64,000 nucleotides of DNA from Lelliottia nimipressuralis (GCF_004402045.1 NZ_SOMG01000003.1:62001-126000), one strand, 5' to 3'. Positions 33,851-44,430 are shown, counted from the stretch's first letter. Notes: generated from the letters alone by a model not told the origin. Made by a program: numbers and translations.

Positions 33851-34509
33851 TTCTGGCTCTCCAGACGATAGCCAACGCCACGGACGGTTTTGATCCTGTC
33901 TTTGCCGAGCTTACGACGCAGGTTGTGAATGTGGACTTCAAGGGTATTTGAGCCCGGATCGTCCTGCCAGGAGTAGATATCCTGCTGGAGAGTTTCTCTG
34001 TGCACCGTTTGCCCGCTGCGCATGATCAGACGCGTTAGCAGGGCGAACTCTTTTGGCGTCACCTCAACCGGTTGGGCCTGGCGCAATACCTGCTGGGTTT
34101 GCAGATTCAGCGTAATATCGCCGTCGGTCAGTAAGTTATCACTATGACCCTGATAACGACGAATCAACGCTCGCACCCGAGCCTGCAGCTCTGCAAGTGC
34201 AAAAGGCTTCACCAGGTAATCATCTGCACCGGCATCGAGGCCGGTGATACGATCTTCAATGGCATCGCGTGCCGTCAGAATCAACACCGGGTTGGCGATA
34301 CCGCGGCGTCGCCACTGGCTCAGGAGCGTGGCGCCGTCTTTATCAGGCAAGCCCAAATCGAGGATCACCAGGCTGTATTCGCCGCTCTGAATCAGGGCAT
34401 CCGCTTCCGCCGCCGTGCTGGCGCAGTCGAGGGCATACCCTTCATTAGCCAGACCCAGTGCCAGCCCTTCCTGCAATAACAGATCGTCTTCAACTATGAG
34501 TAGTTTCAT
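33847..34509 (-). CDS. PmrA/BasR-like response regulator (OmpR family)
   Basis: A 220-residue regulator with a receiver domain (phospho-acceptor Asp in LVILDLGLPD, about residue 51; Lys in VKPFALAEL) and a winged-helix DNA-binding domain ending in RIKTVRGVGYRLESQK. The stretches AGADDYLVKPFA and NTLEVHIHNLRRKLGK match BasR (PmrA) better than QseB. It starts two bases after dacB ends and overlaps the kinase gene by four bases, so dacB, regulator and kinase look like one transcript. Targets are not inferable; a PmrA-type regulon of LPS modification genes is only a family guess. Confidence 0.85.
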   Translation of the reverse strand: MKLLIVEDDLLLQEGLALGLANEGYALDCASTAAEADALIQSGEYSLVILDLGLPDKDGATLLSQWRRRGIANPVLILTARDAIEDRITGLDAGADDYLVKPFALAELQARVRALIRRYQGHSDNLLTDGDITLNLQTQQVLRQAQPVEVTPKEFALLTRLIMRSGQTVHRETLQQDIYSWQDDPGSNTLEVHIHNLRRKLGKDRIKTVRGVGYRLESQK

Positions 34510-34511
34510 CG

Positions 34512-35945
34512 CTAGTTATTCTGATAAATGTCCTTATAGAGCCTGCTTTCGAAGCGAACAAGCGGAATACGACGATTGCGCTGGTCGGTCGGTTCGACGG
34601 CATAGCCGGAAAGATACTGCACGAATGCCATGCGTTGTCCGCTGGCGGTAGTGATGAAGCCTGCAAGGTTGTAAACCCCCTGCAGTGAACCGGTTTTGGC
34701 GGATACTTTGCCATCCACACCGGCAGCGTGAAGCCCGGCGCGGTACTGCAACGAACCGTCATGGCCGGCCAGTGGCAGCATTGAAATAAAGTTTAGCTCA
34801 GTGTCATGCTGTGCAATGTACTGAAGCACTTGCATCATTGTGGCCGGAGAGATCAAATTATGACGCGATAATCCGGAGCCATCGACGGCAATGGTATTAC
34901 CCAGATCGATCCCTGCCTGCTGGCGCAGGATCTGACGAACCGCGTCTGAGCCCGCGCGCCAGGTTCCCGGCACGCCGAAACGCGCGTGACCAATCATGCG
35001 GAACACGGTGTCGGCAATCATGTTGTCCGACTTTTTCAGCATAATTCGCAGCAGATCGTACAGCGGCGGAGACTGTTTGCTGGCGATGACCGTGCCGGGC
35101 TGGTTAACCTGCGTCTGACGGAGCAGCGTGCCGGAGTAAGTTATTCCCGCTTGTTTCAGCTCATCTTTCAGAATGGCACCCGCGTAGCTGGCACCGTCCT
35201 GTATCGCAAAGGCCAGCGGCAGCGGATCGGCACGCTGCGTCAGGCAGCCGGTGAGCGTGAAGCGGTTAAGATCGCCTGGCACCACATCCAGTTCGCAATA
35301 CTGTGCGTCTGGGGAGCCCTTGGCCAGCGTGCGGACCTGGCTAAACATCGTGACCGGGTAGTAAGAGGCCACGCGGATAAACGCTAAATCATCTGGCTTT
35401 GGCGCGCTGTAAAGCGAAACAGAGAAGCAGTTACGGTCAACAATCGCGGCGGCTGGCGGGGCGCTAAAGCATTGCGTCATATCGTTCCACGGCCAGCCTG
35501 GGGCTTTATCGTGGCTGGCGAAAATGGACGTGTCTATCAGCACATTGCCATCAATCTTCTGCACGCCAGTTTTTTTCAGCACCGCAACCATATTGCGGAT
35601 ATCCTGGCGTTTAAAGGTCGGGTCACCGCCGAAGCGGGCGATAAGATCGCCTTTCAGTTCGCCACCCTCGACGTTACCTTTCGTCTCGAGTGTGGTGGTA
35701 AACCGGAAGTCAGGCCCGAGCTGGAGCAGGGCGGCGAGGGCAGTGATCACCTTTTGGGTACTGGCAGGCAGCGCCATCTGTTGACTGTGATAGTCAATCT
35801 CGGGAGCCTGTGCGCCAACCTTCTGCACCATCAGGGCCAGGTTCGCGCCTGCGGGGAGCTGATTAATGTACTCATCAACATTCGCGGCCTGGGCGGTGAA
35901 CGTTATACTGGTAGTCAATCCGATGATAAATCTGGAAAATCGCAT
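34512..35945 (-). CDS. dacB: D-alanyl-D-alanine carboxypeptidase/endopeptidase PBP4
   Basis: A 477-residue class C penicillin-binding protein, periplasmic, with DD-carboxypeptidase and DD-endopeptidase activity on peptidoglycan. A signal peptide ends near residue 20 (AQA). The active site has Ser62-x-x-Lys65 (PASTQK), SDN (about 306) and KTG (in SAKTGSL). A large domain II/III insertion lies between the first two motifs, as in the family. It diverges from greA and is followed immediately by the two-component genes, a linkage not present in K-12. Confidence 0.97.
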   Translation of the reverse strand: MRFSRFIIGLTTSITFTAQAANVDEYINQLPAGANLALMVQKVGAQAPEIDYHSQQMALPASTQKVITALAALLQLGPDFRFTTTLETKGNVEGGELKGDLIARFGGDPTFKRQDIRNMVAVLKKTGVQKIDGNVLIDTSIFASHDKAPGWPWNDMTQCFSAPPAAAIVDRNCFSVSLYSAPKPDDLAFIRVASYYPVTMFSQVRTLAKGSPDAQYCELDVVPGDLNRFTLTGCLTQRADPLPLAFAIQDGASYAGAILKDELKQAGITYSGTLLRQTQVNQPGTVIASKQSPPLYDLLRIMLKKSDNMIADTVFRMIGHARFGVPGTWRAGSDAVRQILRQQAGIDLGNTIAVDGSGLSRHNLISPATMMQVLQYIAQHDTELNFISMLPLAGHDGSLQYRAGLHAAGVDGKVSAKTGSLQGVYNLAGFITTASGQRMAFVQYLSGYAVEPTDQRNRRIPLVRFESRLYKDIYQNN

Positions 35946-36010
35946 AATCTCGCGCTAACAACCCGAAAACAAACCGTCATACTACGGTGCATAGCACTGC
36001 AAAGTAAACG

Positions 36011-36039
36011 ATGACCCATAGTGAACTTCGCGGTAAAAT
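36011..36039 (+). promoter_or_regulatory. greA promoter
   Basis: ATGACC (36011-36016) and TAAAAT (36034-36039) with a 17-bp spacer, about 135 bp before the greA start, predict initiation near 36046. It fits the long greA leader known in E. coli. Confidence 0.6.
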
Positions 36040-36045
36040 GCATAT

Positions 36046-36100
36046 CAAATTGAAAATTGCTGCTGACCTGGGGCGTTGCTCCCGGGTCGGTTTTCTTTTT
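36046..36100 (+). ncRNA. graL: GraL-like leader RNA of greA
   Basis: Downstream of the predicted start, a GC-rich hairpin (GACCTGGGGC pairing with GCTCCCGGGTC, 36065-36088) is followed by TTTTCTTTTT. This would terminate a short leader transcript before greA, as described for GraL in E. coli. The ends are estimates. Confidence 0.5.
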
Positions 36101-36172
36101 GCTTCTGGCCTGCTCATGAGGGCCGGGGCAGGGAACACTGCTCCCAACAGGAATGTTTAAGAGGTATAACAA

Positions 36173-36649
36173 ATGCAAGCTATTCCGATGACCTTACGTG
36201 GTGCCGAAAAACTGCGCGAAGAGCTGGATTTCCTGAAATCCGTTCGTCGCCCTGAAATCATCGCCGCTATCGCGGATGCGCGTGAGCATGGCGACCTGAA
36301 AGAGAACGCTGAATACCACGCCGCGCGTGAGCAGCAGGGCTTCTGTGAAGGGCGTATTAAAGATATCGAAGCAAAACTGTCCAACGCGCAGGTTATTGAT
36401 ATCACTAAGATGCCTAATAATGGCCGCGTGATTTTCGGTTCAACCGTTACCGTGCTGAACCTGGACAGCGACGAAGAGCAGACATATCGCATCGTGGGTG
36501 ATGATGAAGCAGACTTCAAACAGAACCTGATTTCGGTGAACTCGCCGATTGCTCGTGGCCTGATTGGCAAAGAGCAGGACGATGTTGTCACCATCCGCAC
36601 CCCTGGTGGTGAAGTGGAATACGAAATTATCAAGGTCGAATACCTGTAA
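36173..36649 (+). CDS. greA: Transcription elongation factor GreA
   Basis: A 158-residue factor that inserts an N-terminal coiled coil (about residues 1-75) into the RNA polymerase secondary channel to trigger transcript cleavage. The acidic tip is in [15 protein letters not shown], with the two carboxylates DxxxxxD/E. The C-terminal FKBP-like domain follows. Length equals K-12. It diverges from dacB and has a long leader with a terminator. Confidence 0.98.
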   Translation: MQAIPMTLRGAEKLREELDFLKSVRRPEIIAAIADAREHGDLKENAEYHAAREQQGFCEGRIKDIEAKLSNAQVIDITKMPNNGRVIFGSTVTVLNLDSDEEQTYRIVGDDEADFKQNLISVNSPIARGLIGKEQDDVVTIRTPGGEVEYEIIKVEYL

Positions 36650-36690
36650 TTCGCCTCTCTGCTAAGATGTTGATACATTGTAAAGAAAAG

Positions 36691-36714
36691 AAAAAGGCCG
36701 CATAGCGGCCTTTT
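36691..36714. terminator. Terminator between greA and yhbY
   Basis: AAAAAGGCCGC and GCGGCCTTTT form a perfect stem with A- and T-runs on both sides, so it can act on both convergent genes, though it is nearer greA. Confidence 0.85.
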
Positions 36715-36800
36715 AACAACTCAAGGAGCATGGCATTTTGCTCACCTGCTGACAGAAATCCCTCGTTTAACACAGAAAATGTGTTTGATTCAGGATATCC

Positions 36801-37094
36801 TTAGCGTGGCAGCGAGATTTTGCGCTCTTTAGATGGGCGATAGAGCACCAGCGTTTTACCGATGACCTGTACATTACAGGCACCGGTTTCGCGCACGATG
36901 GCTTCCACGATCAGGTTTTTAGTGTCTCTGTCTTCAGAGGCGATTTTCACCTTGATCAGCTCGTGGTGTTCCAGCGCTTGTTCAATCTCGGCAAGCACCC
37001 CTTCGGTCAAACCATTGTTGCCAAGCATAACTACAGGCTTGAGCGGATGTGCCAGACCTTTAAGGTGCTGTTTTTGTTTAGTACTCAGATTCAT
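36801..37094 (-). CDS. yhbY: CRM-domain RNA-binding protein YhbY
   Basis: A 97-residue CRM-domain protein bound to pre-50S ribosomal particles in E. coli. The conserved LKGLAHPLKPVVMLGNNGLT with the GxxG loop is visible. The ATG at 37094 matches the K-12 start; a longer start at 37133 adds 13 residues and is rejected. It diverges from rlmE, another 50S biogenesis gene. Confidence 0.94.
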   Translation of the reverse strand: MNLSTKQKQHLKGLAHPLKPVVMLGNNGLTEGVLAEIEQALEHHELIKVKIASEDRDTKNLIVEAIVRETGACNVQVIGKTLVLYRPSKERKISLPR

Positions 37095-37117
37095 CGTATA
37101 TTTTTGCTTACGTTGGG

Positions 37118-37146
37118 ATTGAAAACGGTTCATTCTACCGCCATCT
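37118..37146 (+). promoter_or_regulatory. Probable sigma-32 heat-shock promoter of rlmE-ftsH
   Basis: ATTGAAA (37118-37124), a 14-bp gap and CGCCATCT (37139-37146) resemble the sigma-32 consensus CTTGAAA / CCCCATNT, with one mismatch in each box. It lies 75 bp before rlmE. E. coli rlmE-ftsH is a known heat-shock operon, which supports the assignment. Confidence 0.65.
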
Positions 37147-37221
37147 CCCTAATATCGCCAAACAGCAGCGTAGAAATTTACGCCAAAGGTAAGTAACGAT
37201 GAACCCGGACGGAAATGTTAA

Positions 37222-37848
37222 ATGACAGGTAAAAAGCGTTCTGCCAGTTCCAGCCGCTGGCTTCAGGAACACTTTAGCGATAAATATGTTCTTCAGGCGC
37301 AGAAAAAGGGGTTACGTTCCCGCGCCTGGTTTAAACTTGATGAAATACAGCAAAGTGACAAACTTTTTAAGCCGGGGATGACGGTTGTCGACCTCGGTGC
37401 AGCACCTGGCGGATGGTCCCAGTATGCGGTAACGCAGATCGGTGGAGCGGGCCGAATCATCGCATGCGATCTTTTACCAATGGATCCCATCGTCGGTGTC
37501 GACTTCCTTCAGGGCGACTTTCGTGATGAATTAGTACTGAAAGCGTTACTTGAACGTGTGGGTGACAGTAAGGTTCAGGTTGTCATGTCTGATATGGCAC
37601 CAAATATGTGCGGAACACCGGCGGTGGATATCCCCCGCGGCATGTATCTGGTGGAGCTAGCGTTAGAAATGTGTCGTGATGTACTAGCGCCTGGTGGTAG
37701 TTTTGTTGTGAAGGTGTTTCAGGGCGAAGGTTTCGAGGAGTACCTTAAGGAAATTCGCTCCCTGTTTGCGAAGGTCAAAGTTCGTAAGCCGGACTCTTCC
37801 CGGGCCCGTTCCCGTGAAGTGTATATTGTAGCGACCGGGCGAAAATGA
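37222..37848 (+). CDS. rlmE: 23S rRNA 2'-O-ribose methyltransferase RlmE (FtsJ)
   Basis: A 208-residue SAM-dependent methyltransferase that modifies U2552 in the A loop of 23S rRNA, a late 50S assembly step. The SAM motif is [13 protein letters not shown], and the K-D-K-E catalytic set fits LGSRAWFKL-type, SDMAP, VVKVFQ and SREVY segments. Length is one residue below K-12. It is the first gene of the heat-shock unit with ftsH. Confidence 0.97.
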   Translation: MTGKKRSASSSRWLQEHFSDKYVLQAQKKGLRSRAWFKLDEIQQSDKLFKPGMTVVDLGAAPGGWSQYAVTQIGGAGRIIACDLLPMDPIVGVDFLQGDFRDELVLKALLERVGDSKVQVVMSDMAPNMCGTPAVDIPRGMYLVELALEMCRDVLAPGGSFVVKVFQGEGFEEYLKEIRSLFAKVKVRKPDSSRARSREVYIVATGRK

Positions 37849-37950
37849 TAACCGGTGGATTTCAGGCGAAAGTTTGAATGAAACTGGATATAGAGTATCC
37901 TGACGCTGTTTTTAACACAGTTGTAATATGAGGTTAATCCCTTGAGTGAC

Positions 37951-39885
37951 ATGGCGAAAAACCTAATACTCTGGCTGGTCATTGCCGTTGTGCTGATGTC
38001 AGTATTCCAGAGCTTTGGGCCCAGCGAGTCGAATGGCCGCAAGGTGGATTATTCTACCTTCCTGCAGGAGGTCAATCAGGACCAGGTTCGCGAAGCGCGT
38101 ATCAACGGACGTGAGATCAACGTTACCAAGAAAGATAGTAACCGTTACACGACTTACATCCCGGTGAACGATCCTAAGCTGCTTGATAACCTTCTGACTA
38201 AAAACGTCAAGGTGGTAGGTGAGCCGCCAGAAGAACCAAGCCTGCTGGCTTCTATCTTCATTTCCTGGTTCCCAATGCTGCTTCTTATCGGCGTCTGGAT
38301 CTTCTTTATGCGCCAGATGCAGGGCGGCGGTGGCAAAGGTGCCATGTCGTTCGGTAAGAGCAAGGCGCGTATGCTGACGGAAGACCAGATCAAGACCACG
38401 TTCGCCGACGTCGCCGGGTGTGACGAAGCGAAAGAAGAGGTTGCTGAACTGGTTGAATACCTGCGCGAGCCGAGCCGTTTCCAGAAACTGGGCGGTAAGA
38501 TCCCGAAAGGCGTGCTGATGGTTGGCCCTCCGGGTACTGGTAAAACCTTGCTGGCGAAAGCTATCGCGGGTGAAGCGAAGGTGCCGTTCTTTACTATTTC
38601 AGGTTCTGACTTCGTAGAAATGTTCGTGGGTGTCGGTGCATCTCGTGTGCGTGACATGTTCGAGCAGGCCAAGAAGGCAGCACCGTGCATTATCTTCATC
38701 GATGAAATCGACGCCGTTGGCCGCCAGCGTGGCGCAGGTCTGGGTGGTGGTCACGATGAACGCGAGCAGACGCTGAACCAGATGCTGGTTGAGATGGACG
38801 GCTTCGAAGGTAACGAAGGTATCATCGTTATCGCAGCAACTAACCGTCCAGACGTACTTGACCCCGCTCTGCTGCGTCCAGGCCGTTTCGACCGTCAGGT
38901 TGTGGTCGGTCTGCCGGATGTTCGCGGTCGTGAGCAGATTCTGAAAGTCCATATGCGTCGCGTACCGCTGGCGCCAGATATCGACGCGGCAATCATTGCG
39001 CGTGGTACCCCGGGCTTCTCCGGTGCGGACCTGGCTAACCTGGTCAACGAAGCAGCACTGTTTGCCGCTCGCGGTAACAAACGCGTCGTGTCGATGGTGG
39101 AGTTCGAGAAAGCGAAAGACAAGATCATGATGGGTGCGGAACGCCGCTCCATGGTGATGACGGAAGCGCAGAAAGAGTCCACGGCATACCACGAAGCGGG
39201 TCACGCGATTATCGGTCGTCTGGTACCGGAACACGATCCGGTGCATAAGGTGACGATTATTCCGCGCGGACGTGCGTTGGGTGTCACTTTCTTCCTGCCT
39301 GAGGGCGACGCGATCAGCGCCAGCCGTCAGAAACTGGAAAGTCAGATTTCTACCCTCTACGGTGGTCGTCTGGCAGAAGAGATTATCTACGGTGTTGAAC
39401 ATGTTTCTACCGGTGCGTCCAACGACATTAAAGTTGCGACAAACCTGGCGCGTAACATGGTGACGCAGTGGGGCTTCTCCGACAAACTCGGTCCGCTGCT
39501 GTACGCAGAGGAAGAGGGCGAAGTATTCCTGGGCCGTTCTGTGGCGAAAGCGAAACATATGTCCGATGAGACGGCACGTATCATCGATCAGGAAGTAAAA
39601 TCTCTGGTTGAGCGTAACTATGCACGTGCTCGCCAGATCCTGAATGACAATATGGACATCCTGCATTCGATGAAAGATGCACTCATGAAATATGAGACCA
39701 TCGATGCACCGCAGATTGACGACCTGATGGCGCGTCGCGAAGTGCGTCCGCCAGCAGGCTGGGAAGACCCAGGCGCTTCCAATAATTCTGACAACAATGG
39801 CACCCCGCGTGCGCCGCGTCCGGTTGATGAACCGCGTACGCCAAACCCGGGCAATACCATGTCAGAACAGTTGGGCGATAAGTAA
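37951..39885 (+). CDS. ftsH: ATP-dependent zinc metalloprotease FtsH
   Basis: A 644-residue membrane-anchored AAA+ protease that degrades LpxC, sigma-32, SecY and other substrates, balancing LPS and phospholipid synthesis. Two N-terminal helices (about 5-24 and 98-117) flank a periplasmic domain. The AAA module has Walker A GPPGTGKT and Walker [10 protein letters not shown], and the zinc site is HEAGH (about 414). A TTG at 37942, three codons upstream and well spaced from GAGGT, may be the real initiator; the ATG is kept because it gives the usual protein. Confidence 0.97.
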   Translation: MAKNLILWLVIAVVLMSVFQSFGPSESNGRKVDYSTFLQEVNQDQVREARINGREINVTKKDSNRYTTYIPVNDPKLLDNLLTKNVKVVGEPPEEPSLLASIFISWFPMLLLIGVWIFFMRQMQGGGGKGAMSFGKSKARMLTEDQIKTTFADVAGCDEAKEEVAELVEYLREPSRFQKLGGKIPKGVLMVGPPGTGKTLLAKAIAGEAKVPFFTISGSDFVEMFVGVGASRVRDMFEQAKKAAPCIIFIDEIDAVGRQRGAGLGGGHDEREQTLNQMLVEMDGFEGNEGIIVIAATNRPDVLDPALLRPGRFDRQVVVGLPDVRGREQILKVHMRRVPLAPDIDAAIIARGTPGFSGADLANLVNEAALFAARGNKRVVSMVEFEKAKDKIMMGAERRSMVMTEAQKESTAYHEAGHAIIGRLVPEHDPVHKVTIIPRGRALGVTFFLPEGDAISASRQKLESQISTLYGGRLAEEIIYGVEHVSTGASNDIKVATNLARNMVTQWGFSDKLGPLLYAEEEGEVFLGRSVAKAKHMSDETARIIDQEVKSLVERNYARARQILNDNMDILHSMKDALMKYETIDAPQIDDLMARREVRPPAGWEDPGASNNSDNNGTPRAPRPVDEPRTPNPGNTMSEQLGDK

Positions 39886-39917
39886 GTCACTGCTGTTGAA
39901 GCATTTGTCCGTACCTC

Positions 39918-39945
39918 AAACCCTGGAGCTTGCTCCGGGGTTTTT
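39918..39945 (+). terminator. ftsH terminator
   Basis: AAACCCTGGAGC and GCTCCGGGGTTTTT form a stem with a two-base apex and a T-run, 32 bp after the ftsH stop and before folP. Confidence 0.8.
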
Positions 39946-39983
39946 CATTTCTGTTTAACCATATAGATACCAGGGATTTCGCC

Positions 39984-40832
39984 ATGAAATTATTCGCCCA
40001 GGACTCGCATCTCGATCTTTCACATCCTCATGTGATGGGGATCCTGAATGTTACCCCTGACTCCTTCTCTGACGGCGGCACGCATAACACGCTTATTGAG
40101 GCGGTTAAGCACGCAAACTTAATGATTAATGCGGGTGCCACCATCATTGACGTTGGCGGCGAATCGACGCGTCCGGGGGCGGCTGACGTGTCTGTGGAAG
40201 AAGAACTGGCGCGCGTGGTACCGGTGGTTGAAGCGATTGCACAACGTTTCGAAGTATGGATCTCCGTCGACACTTCCAAACCTGAGGTGATTCGTGAAGT
40301 GGCGAGAGTAGGTGCTCATATTATCAATGATATTCGTTCACTCACCGAGCCGGGCGCGATTGAAGCAGCAGCGGAAACCGGGCTGCCAGTTTGTCTGATG
40401 CATATGCAGGGCCAGCCGAAAACCATGCAGGAAGCGCCTAAGTATGACGATGTCTATGCCGACGTGAATCGCTTCTTTATTGAGCATATTGCGCGCTGTG
40501 AACGTGCAGGTATCCCAAAAGAGAAATTGCTGCTCGACCCGGGGTTCGGTTTCGGTAAAAATCTCTCACACAATTATGCGCTGCTTGCGCGCTTATCGGA
40601 ATTTCATCACTTTGGCCTGCCGTTACTGGTGGGGATGTCGAGAAAGTCGATGATTGGTCAGTTACTGAATGTTGGGCCAGGTGAACGGCTGAGTGGTAGT
40701 CTGGCCTGCGCGGTGATTGCGGCAATGCAAGGCGCACACATTATTCGTGTCCATGACGTCAAAGAAACAGTAGAAGCCATGCGGGTGGTGGAAGCCACAC
40801 TGGCAGCGAAGGAAAACAAACGCTATGAGTAA
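39984..40832 (+). CDS. folP: Dihydropteroate synthase FolP
   Basis: A 282-residue TIM-barrel enzyme that joins p-aminobenzoate to the pterin diphosphate in folate synthesis; it is the sulfonamide target. Signature segments [15 protein letters not shown] and [11 protein letters not shown] are intact, and the later KSMIG loop is normal. The ATG at 39984 gives [12 protein letters not shown]; 18 upstream in-frame residues are rejected. It overlaps glmM by eight bases. Confidence 0.97.
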   Translation: MKLFAQDSHLDLSHPHVMGILNVTPDSFSDGGTHNTLIEAVKHANLMINAGATIIDVGGESTRPGAADVSVEEELARVVPVVEAIAQRFEVWISVDTSKPEVIREVARVGAHIINDIRSLTEPGAIEAAAETGLPVCLMHMQGQPKTMQEAPKYDDVYADVNRFFIEHIARCERAGIPKEKLLLDPGFGFGKNLSHNYALLARLSEFHHFGLPLLVGMSRKSMIGQLLNVGPGERLSGSLACAVIAAMQGAHIIRVHDVKETVEAMRVVEATLAAKENKRYE

Positions 40833-42162
40833 TCGTAAATATTTTGGTACCGATGGTATCCGTGGGCGTGTAGGCGATGCTCCCATCACCCCTGATTTTG
40901 TCCTGAAGCTCGGCTGGGCTGCTGGCAAGGTACTGGCGCGTCATGGTTCCCGTAAGATCATTATCGGTAAAGATACCCGTATTTCGGGCTATATGCTGGA
41001 ATCTGCGCTGGAAGCCGGTCTCGCGGCGGCTGGACTGTCTGCTTCCTTTACAGGCCCAATGCCAACGCCTGCGGTTGCATATCTGACCCGTACCTTCCGT
41101 GCGGAAGCGGGGATTGTCATCTCGGCTTCCCACAACCCGTTCTATGATAACGGCATCAAGTTCTTCTCTATCGATGGTACCAAGCTGCCGGATGAAGTGG
41201 AGGAAGCAATTGAAGCCGAAATGGAAAAAGAGATCACCTGTGTTGATTCCGCAGAGCTGGGTAAAGCGAACCGTATTGTCGATGCGGCGGGTCGTTATAT
41301 CGAATTCTGTAAAGGCACCTTCCCAAATGAGCTGAGCCTGGCGCACCTTAAAATTGTGGTGGACTGTGCAAATGGCGCGACCTATCACATCGCCCCGAAT
41401 GTTTTCCGCGAACTGGGCGCGAAAGTGATCACCATCGGCTGCGAGCCGGATGGTCTGAACATTAACGAGCAGGTCGGTGCAACTGACGTTCGTGCCCTGC
41501 AGGCGCGCGTTCTGGCTGAAAAAGCCGATCTGGGCATTGCGCTGGACGGCGACGGTGACCGCGTGATCATGGTCGACCACGAAGGTAATAAAGTCGACGG
41601 TGATCAGATCCTTTATATCATCGCGCGTGAGGGCCTGCGTCAGGGTCAGCTGCGCGGCGGCGCCGTCGGTACCCTGATGAGTAACATGGGCCTGGAGCTG
41701 GCGCTGAAACAGCTCGGTATTCCGTTTGTCCGCGCGAAAGTGGGTGACCGCTATGTGCTGGAAAAACTGCAGGAGAAGGGCTGGCGTATTGGTGCAGAAA
41801 ACTCGGGCCACGTGATCCTGCTCGACAAAACCACCACCGGAGATGGCATCGTGGCCGCGCTGCAGGTGGTTGCCGCAATGGCACGCAACCATATGAGCCT
41901 GCACGACCTCTGCAGCGGGATGAAAATGTTCCCTCAGCTCCTGGTGAACGTGCGCTTCACTGCGGGCAAAGGCGATCCGCTGGAAAATGAGAACGTGAAA
42001 GCAGTAATGGCTGACGTTGAAGCGGCCCTGGGTAATCGTGGACGCGTGCTGCTGCGTAAGTCCGGTACCGAACCGCTGATCCGCGTCATGGTCGAAGGTG
42101 AAGACGAAGCGCAGGTCACTGAGTTCGCACACCGCATTGCGGATGCTGTAAAAGCTGCATAA
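40825..42162 (+). CDS. glmM: Phosphoglucosamine mutase GlmM
   Basis: A 445-residue phosphohexomutase that turns glucosamine 6-phosphate into glucosamine 1-phosphate for UDP-GlcNAc, and so for MurA and LPS. The phosphoserine is Ser102 in ISASHNPF, the metal loop is DGDGDR and the sugar loop is GAENSGH. Length equals K-12. It starts inside the end of folP, which suggests coupling, and is followed by its own terminator. Confidence 0.98.
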   Translation: MSNRKYFGTDGIRGRVGDAPITPDFVLKLGWAAGKVLARHGSRKIIIGKDTRISGYMLESALEAGLAAAGLSASFTGPMPTPAVAYLTRTFRAEAGIVISASHNPFYDNGIKFFSIDGTKLPDEVEEAIEAEMEKEITCVDSAELGKANRIVDAAGRYIEFCKGTFPNELSLAHLKIVVDCANGATYHIAPNVFRELGAKVITIGCEPDGLNINEQVGATDVRALQARVLAEKADLGIALDGDGDRVIMVDHEGNKVDGDQILYIIAREGLRQGQLRGGAVGTLMSNMGLELALKQLGIPFVRAKVGDRYVLEKLQEKGWRIGAENSGHVILLDKTTTGDGIVAALQVVAAMARNHMSLHDLCSGMKMFPQLLVNVRFTAGKGDPLENENVKAVMADVEAALGNRGRVLLRKSGTEPLIRVMVEGEDEAQVTEFAHRIADAVKAA

Positions 42163-42182
42163 TCTTGCACGCTAAATGTTTA

Positions 42183-42210
42183 AAAAGGCGGCTTTTGTCG
42201 CCTTTGTTTT
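42183..42210 (+). terminator. glmM terminator
   Basis: AAAGGCGGC and GTCGCCTTT with a T-rich tail form a short hairpin 20 bp after the glmM stop. Confidence 0.75.
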
Positions 42211-42227
42211 AAGCAATTAATGGCTTT

Positions 42228-42256
42228 TTGCTGTTTTTTTCCGCAGTTGATACAAT
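42228..42256 (+). promoter_or_regulatory. Promoter of secG-leuU
   Basis: TTGCTG (42228-42233) and TACAAT (42251-42256) with a 17-bp spacer, 130 bp before secG. The leader that follows contains no obvious open reading frame. Confidence 0.65.
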
Positions 42257-42385
42257 GCGTCAAAAATGCCCTTGCGAAGGCCATTCGCTTTGGTTAGTAT
42301 TCACACCCGCTTCAGTGGGAAACAAAAATCCTGCTAATTGGTCGAAGCATTGGTATGCGGCAAATCCGCAAGGAACAGGTTGATT

Positions 42386-42718
42386 ATGTACGAAGCTCTT
42401 TTAGTTATTTTCCTTATTGTAGCCATCGCTCTCGTAGCGCTGATTATGCTGCAGCAAGGTAAAGGCGCTGATATGGGAGCCTCCTTCGGAGCAGGCGCTT
42501 CCGGTACGCTGTTTGGTTCAAGTGGTTCTGCGAACTTCATGACCCGCACAACGGCGATTCTGGCTACGCTGTTCTTCATCATCAGTCTGGTGCTTGGCAA
42601 TATCAACAGCAACAAGACCAGCAAAGGAAGCGAGTGGGAAAATCTGAGCGCGCCAGCTAAAACTGAGCAGACTCAGCCAGCTGCGCCGGCTAAGCCGACC
42701 AGCGATATCCCGCACTAA
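42386..42718 (+). CDS. secG: Preprotein translocase subunit SecG
   Basis: A 110-residue accessory subunit of the SecYEG channel. Two transmembrane helices (about residues 3-21 and 52-70) flank the conserved Gly-rich loop QQGKGADMGASFGAG. The C-terminal tail is Pro/Ala-rich. AGGAACAGG lies upstream of the ATG at 42386. The tRNA-Leu gene begins nine bases after the stop, so secG mRNA and tRNA share a transcript. Confidence 0.96.
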   Translation: MYEALLVIFLIVAIALVALIMLQQGKGADMGASFGAGASGTLFGSSGSANFMTRTTAILATLFFIISLVLGNINSNKTSKGSEWENLSAPAKTEQTQPAAPAKPTSDIPH

Positions 42719-42727
42719 GTATTCTGT

Positions 42728-42814
42728 ACCGAGGTGGTGGAATTGGTAGACACGCTACCTTGAGGTGGTAGTGCCCTAACGGGCTTGTGGGTTCGAGTCC
42801 CATCCTCGGTACCA
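42728..42814 (+). tRNA. leuU: tRNA-Leu (anticodon GAG)
   Basis: An 87-base class II tRNA. The acceptor arm ACCGAGG pairs with CCTCGGT, the anticodon stem CTACC/GGTAG holds the loop TTGAGGT with anticodon GAG, the variable arm is long (TGCCCTAACGGGCTT) and CCA is encoded. It reads CUC and CUU codons. It sits directly after secG as in K-12 (leuU). The first base is A, giving an A-U pair where K-12 has G-U. Confidence 0.96.
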
Positions 42815-42826
42815 ATATTCCAGAAG

Positions 42827-42853
42827 AAAGACGTCGAAAGACGTCTTTTTTTT
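42827..42853 (+). terminator. secG-leuU terminator
   Basis: AAAGACGTC and GACGTCTTTTTTTT form a hairpin with an eight-T run, 12 bp after the tRNA. Confidence 0.88.
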
Positions 42854-42873
42854 CGTCTGTAGTTTGTGATTTT

Positions 42874-42938
42874 GTAGGGCGGGTAAGCGTAGCGCCACCC
42901 GCCGTTTCGCCCGGTGGCGCGATGCTTGCCGGGCCTAC
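42874..42938. repeat. BIME: two REP units between leuU and argG
   Basis: Two oppositely oriented REP palindromes (42874-42903 and 42910-42938) fill the gap where K-12 carries yhbX. The left unit is nearly identical to the one at 15143. Confidence 0.8.
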
Positions 42939-42952
42939 GAAAACCCGACAAC

Positions 42953-42979
42953 AAAAAAGGCGCCTTCAGGCGCCTTTTG
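42953..42979 (-). terminator. argG terminator
   Basis: On the minus strand GCAAAAGGCGCCTGAAGGCGCCTTTTTT forms (in two halves, AGGCGCC/GGCGCCT) a strong hairpin followed by T, 16 bp after the argG stop. Confidence 0.85.
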
Positions 42980-42995
42980 CATTTCGGTACAGTGA

Positions 42996-44369
<1,374 letters not shown>

Positions 44370-44391
44370 TTAGAGACCGCTTTCGCTCTCT

Positions 44392-44430
44392 TGTGCATTT
44401 TTATGCAAAATAAGTGAGTATTCATTTAAT
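44392..44430 (-). promoter_or_regulatory. Tandem ARG boxes upstream of argG
   Basis: Box 1 has the perfect palindrome TGCATTTTTATGCA (44394-44407). Box 2 is TGAGTATTCATTTA (44415-44428). Their centres are exactly 21 bp apart, the spacing of two 18-bp ARG boxes separated by three bases, as used by the ArgR hexamer. They lie 50-90 bp from the argG start and about 160 bp from the metY promoter. Confidence 0.8.
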
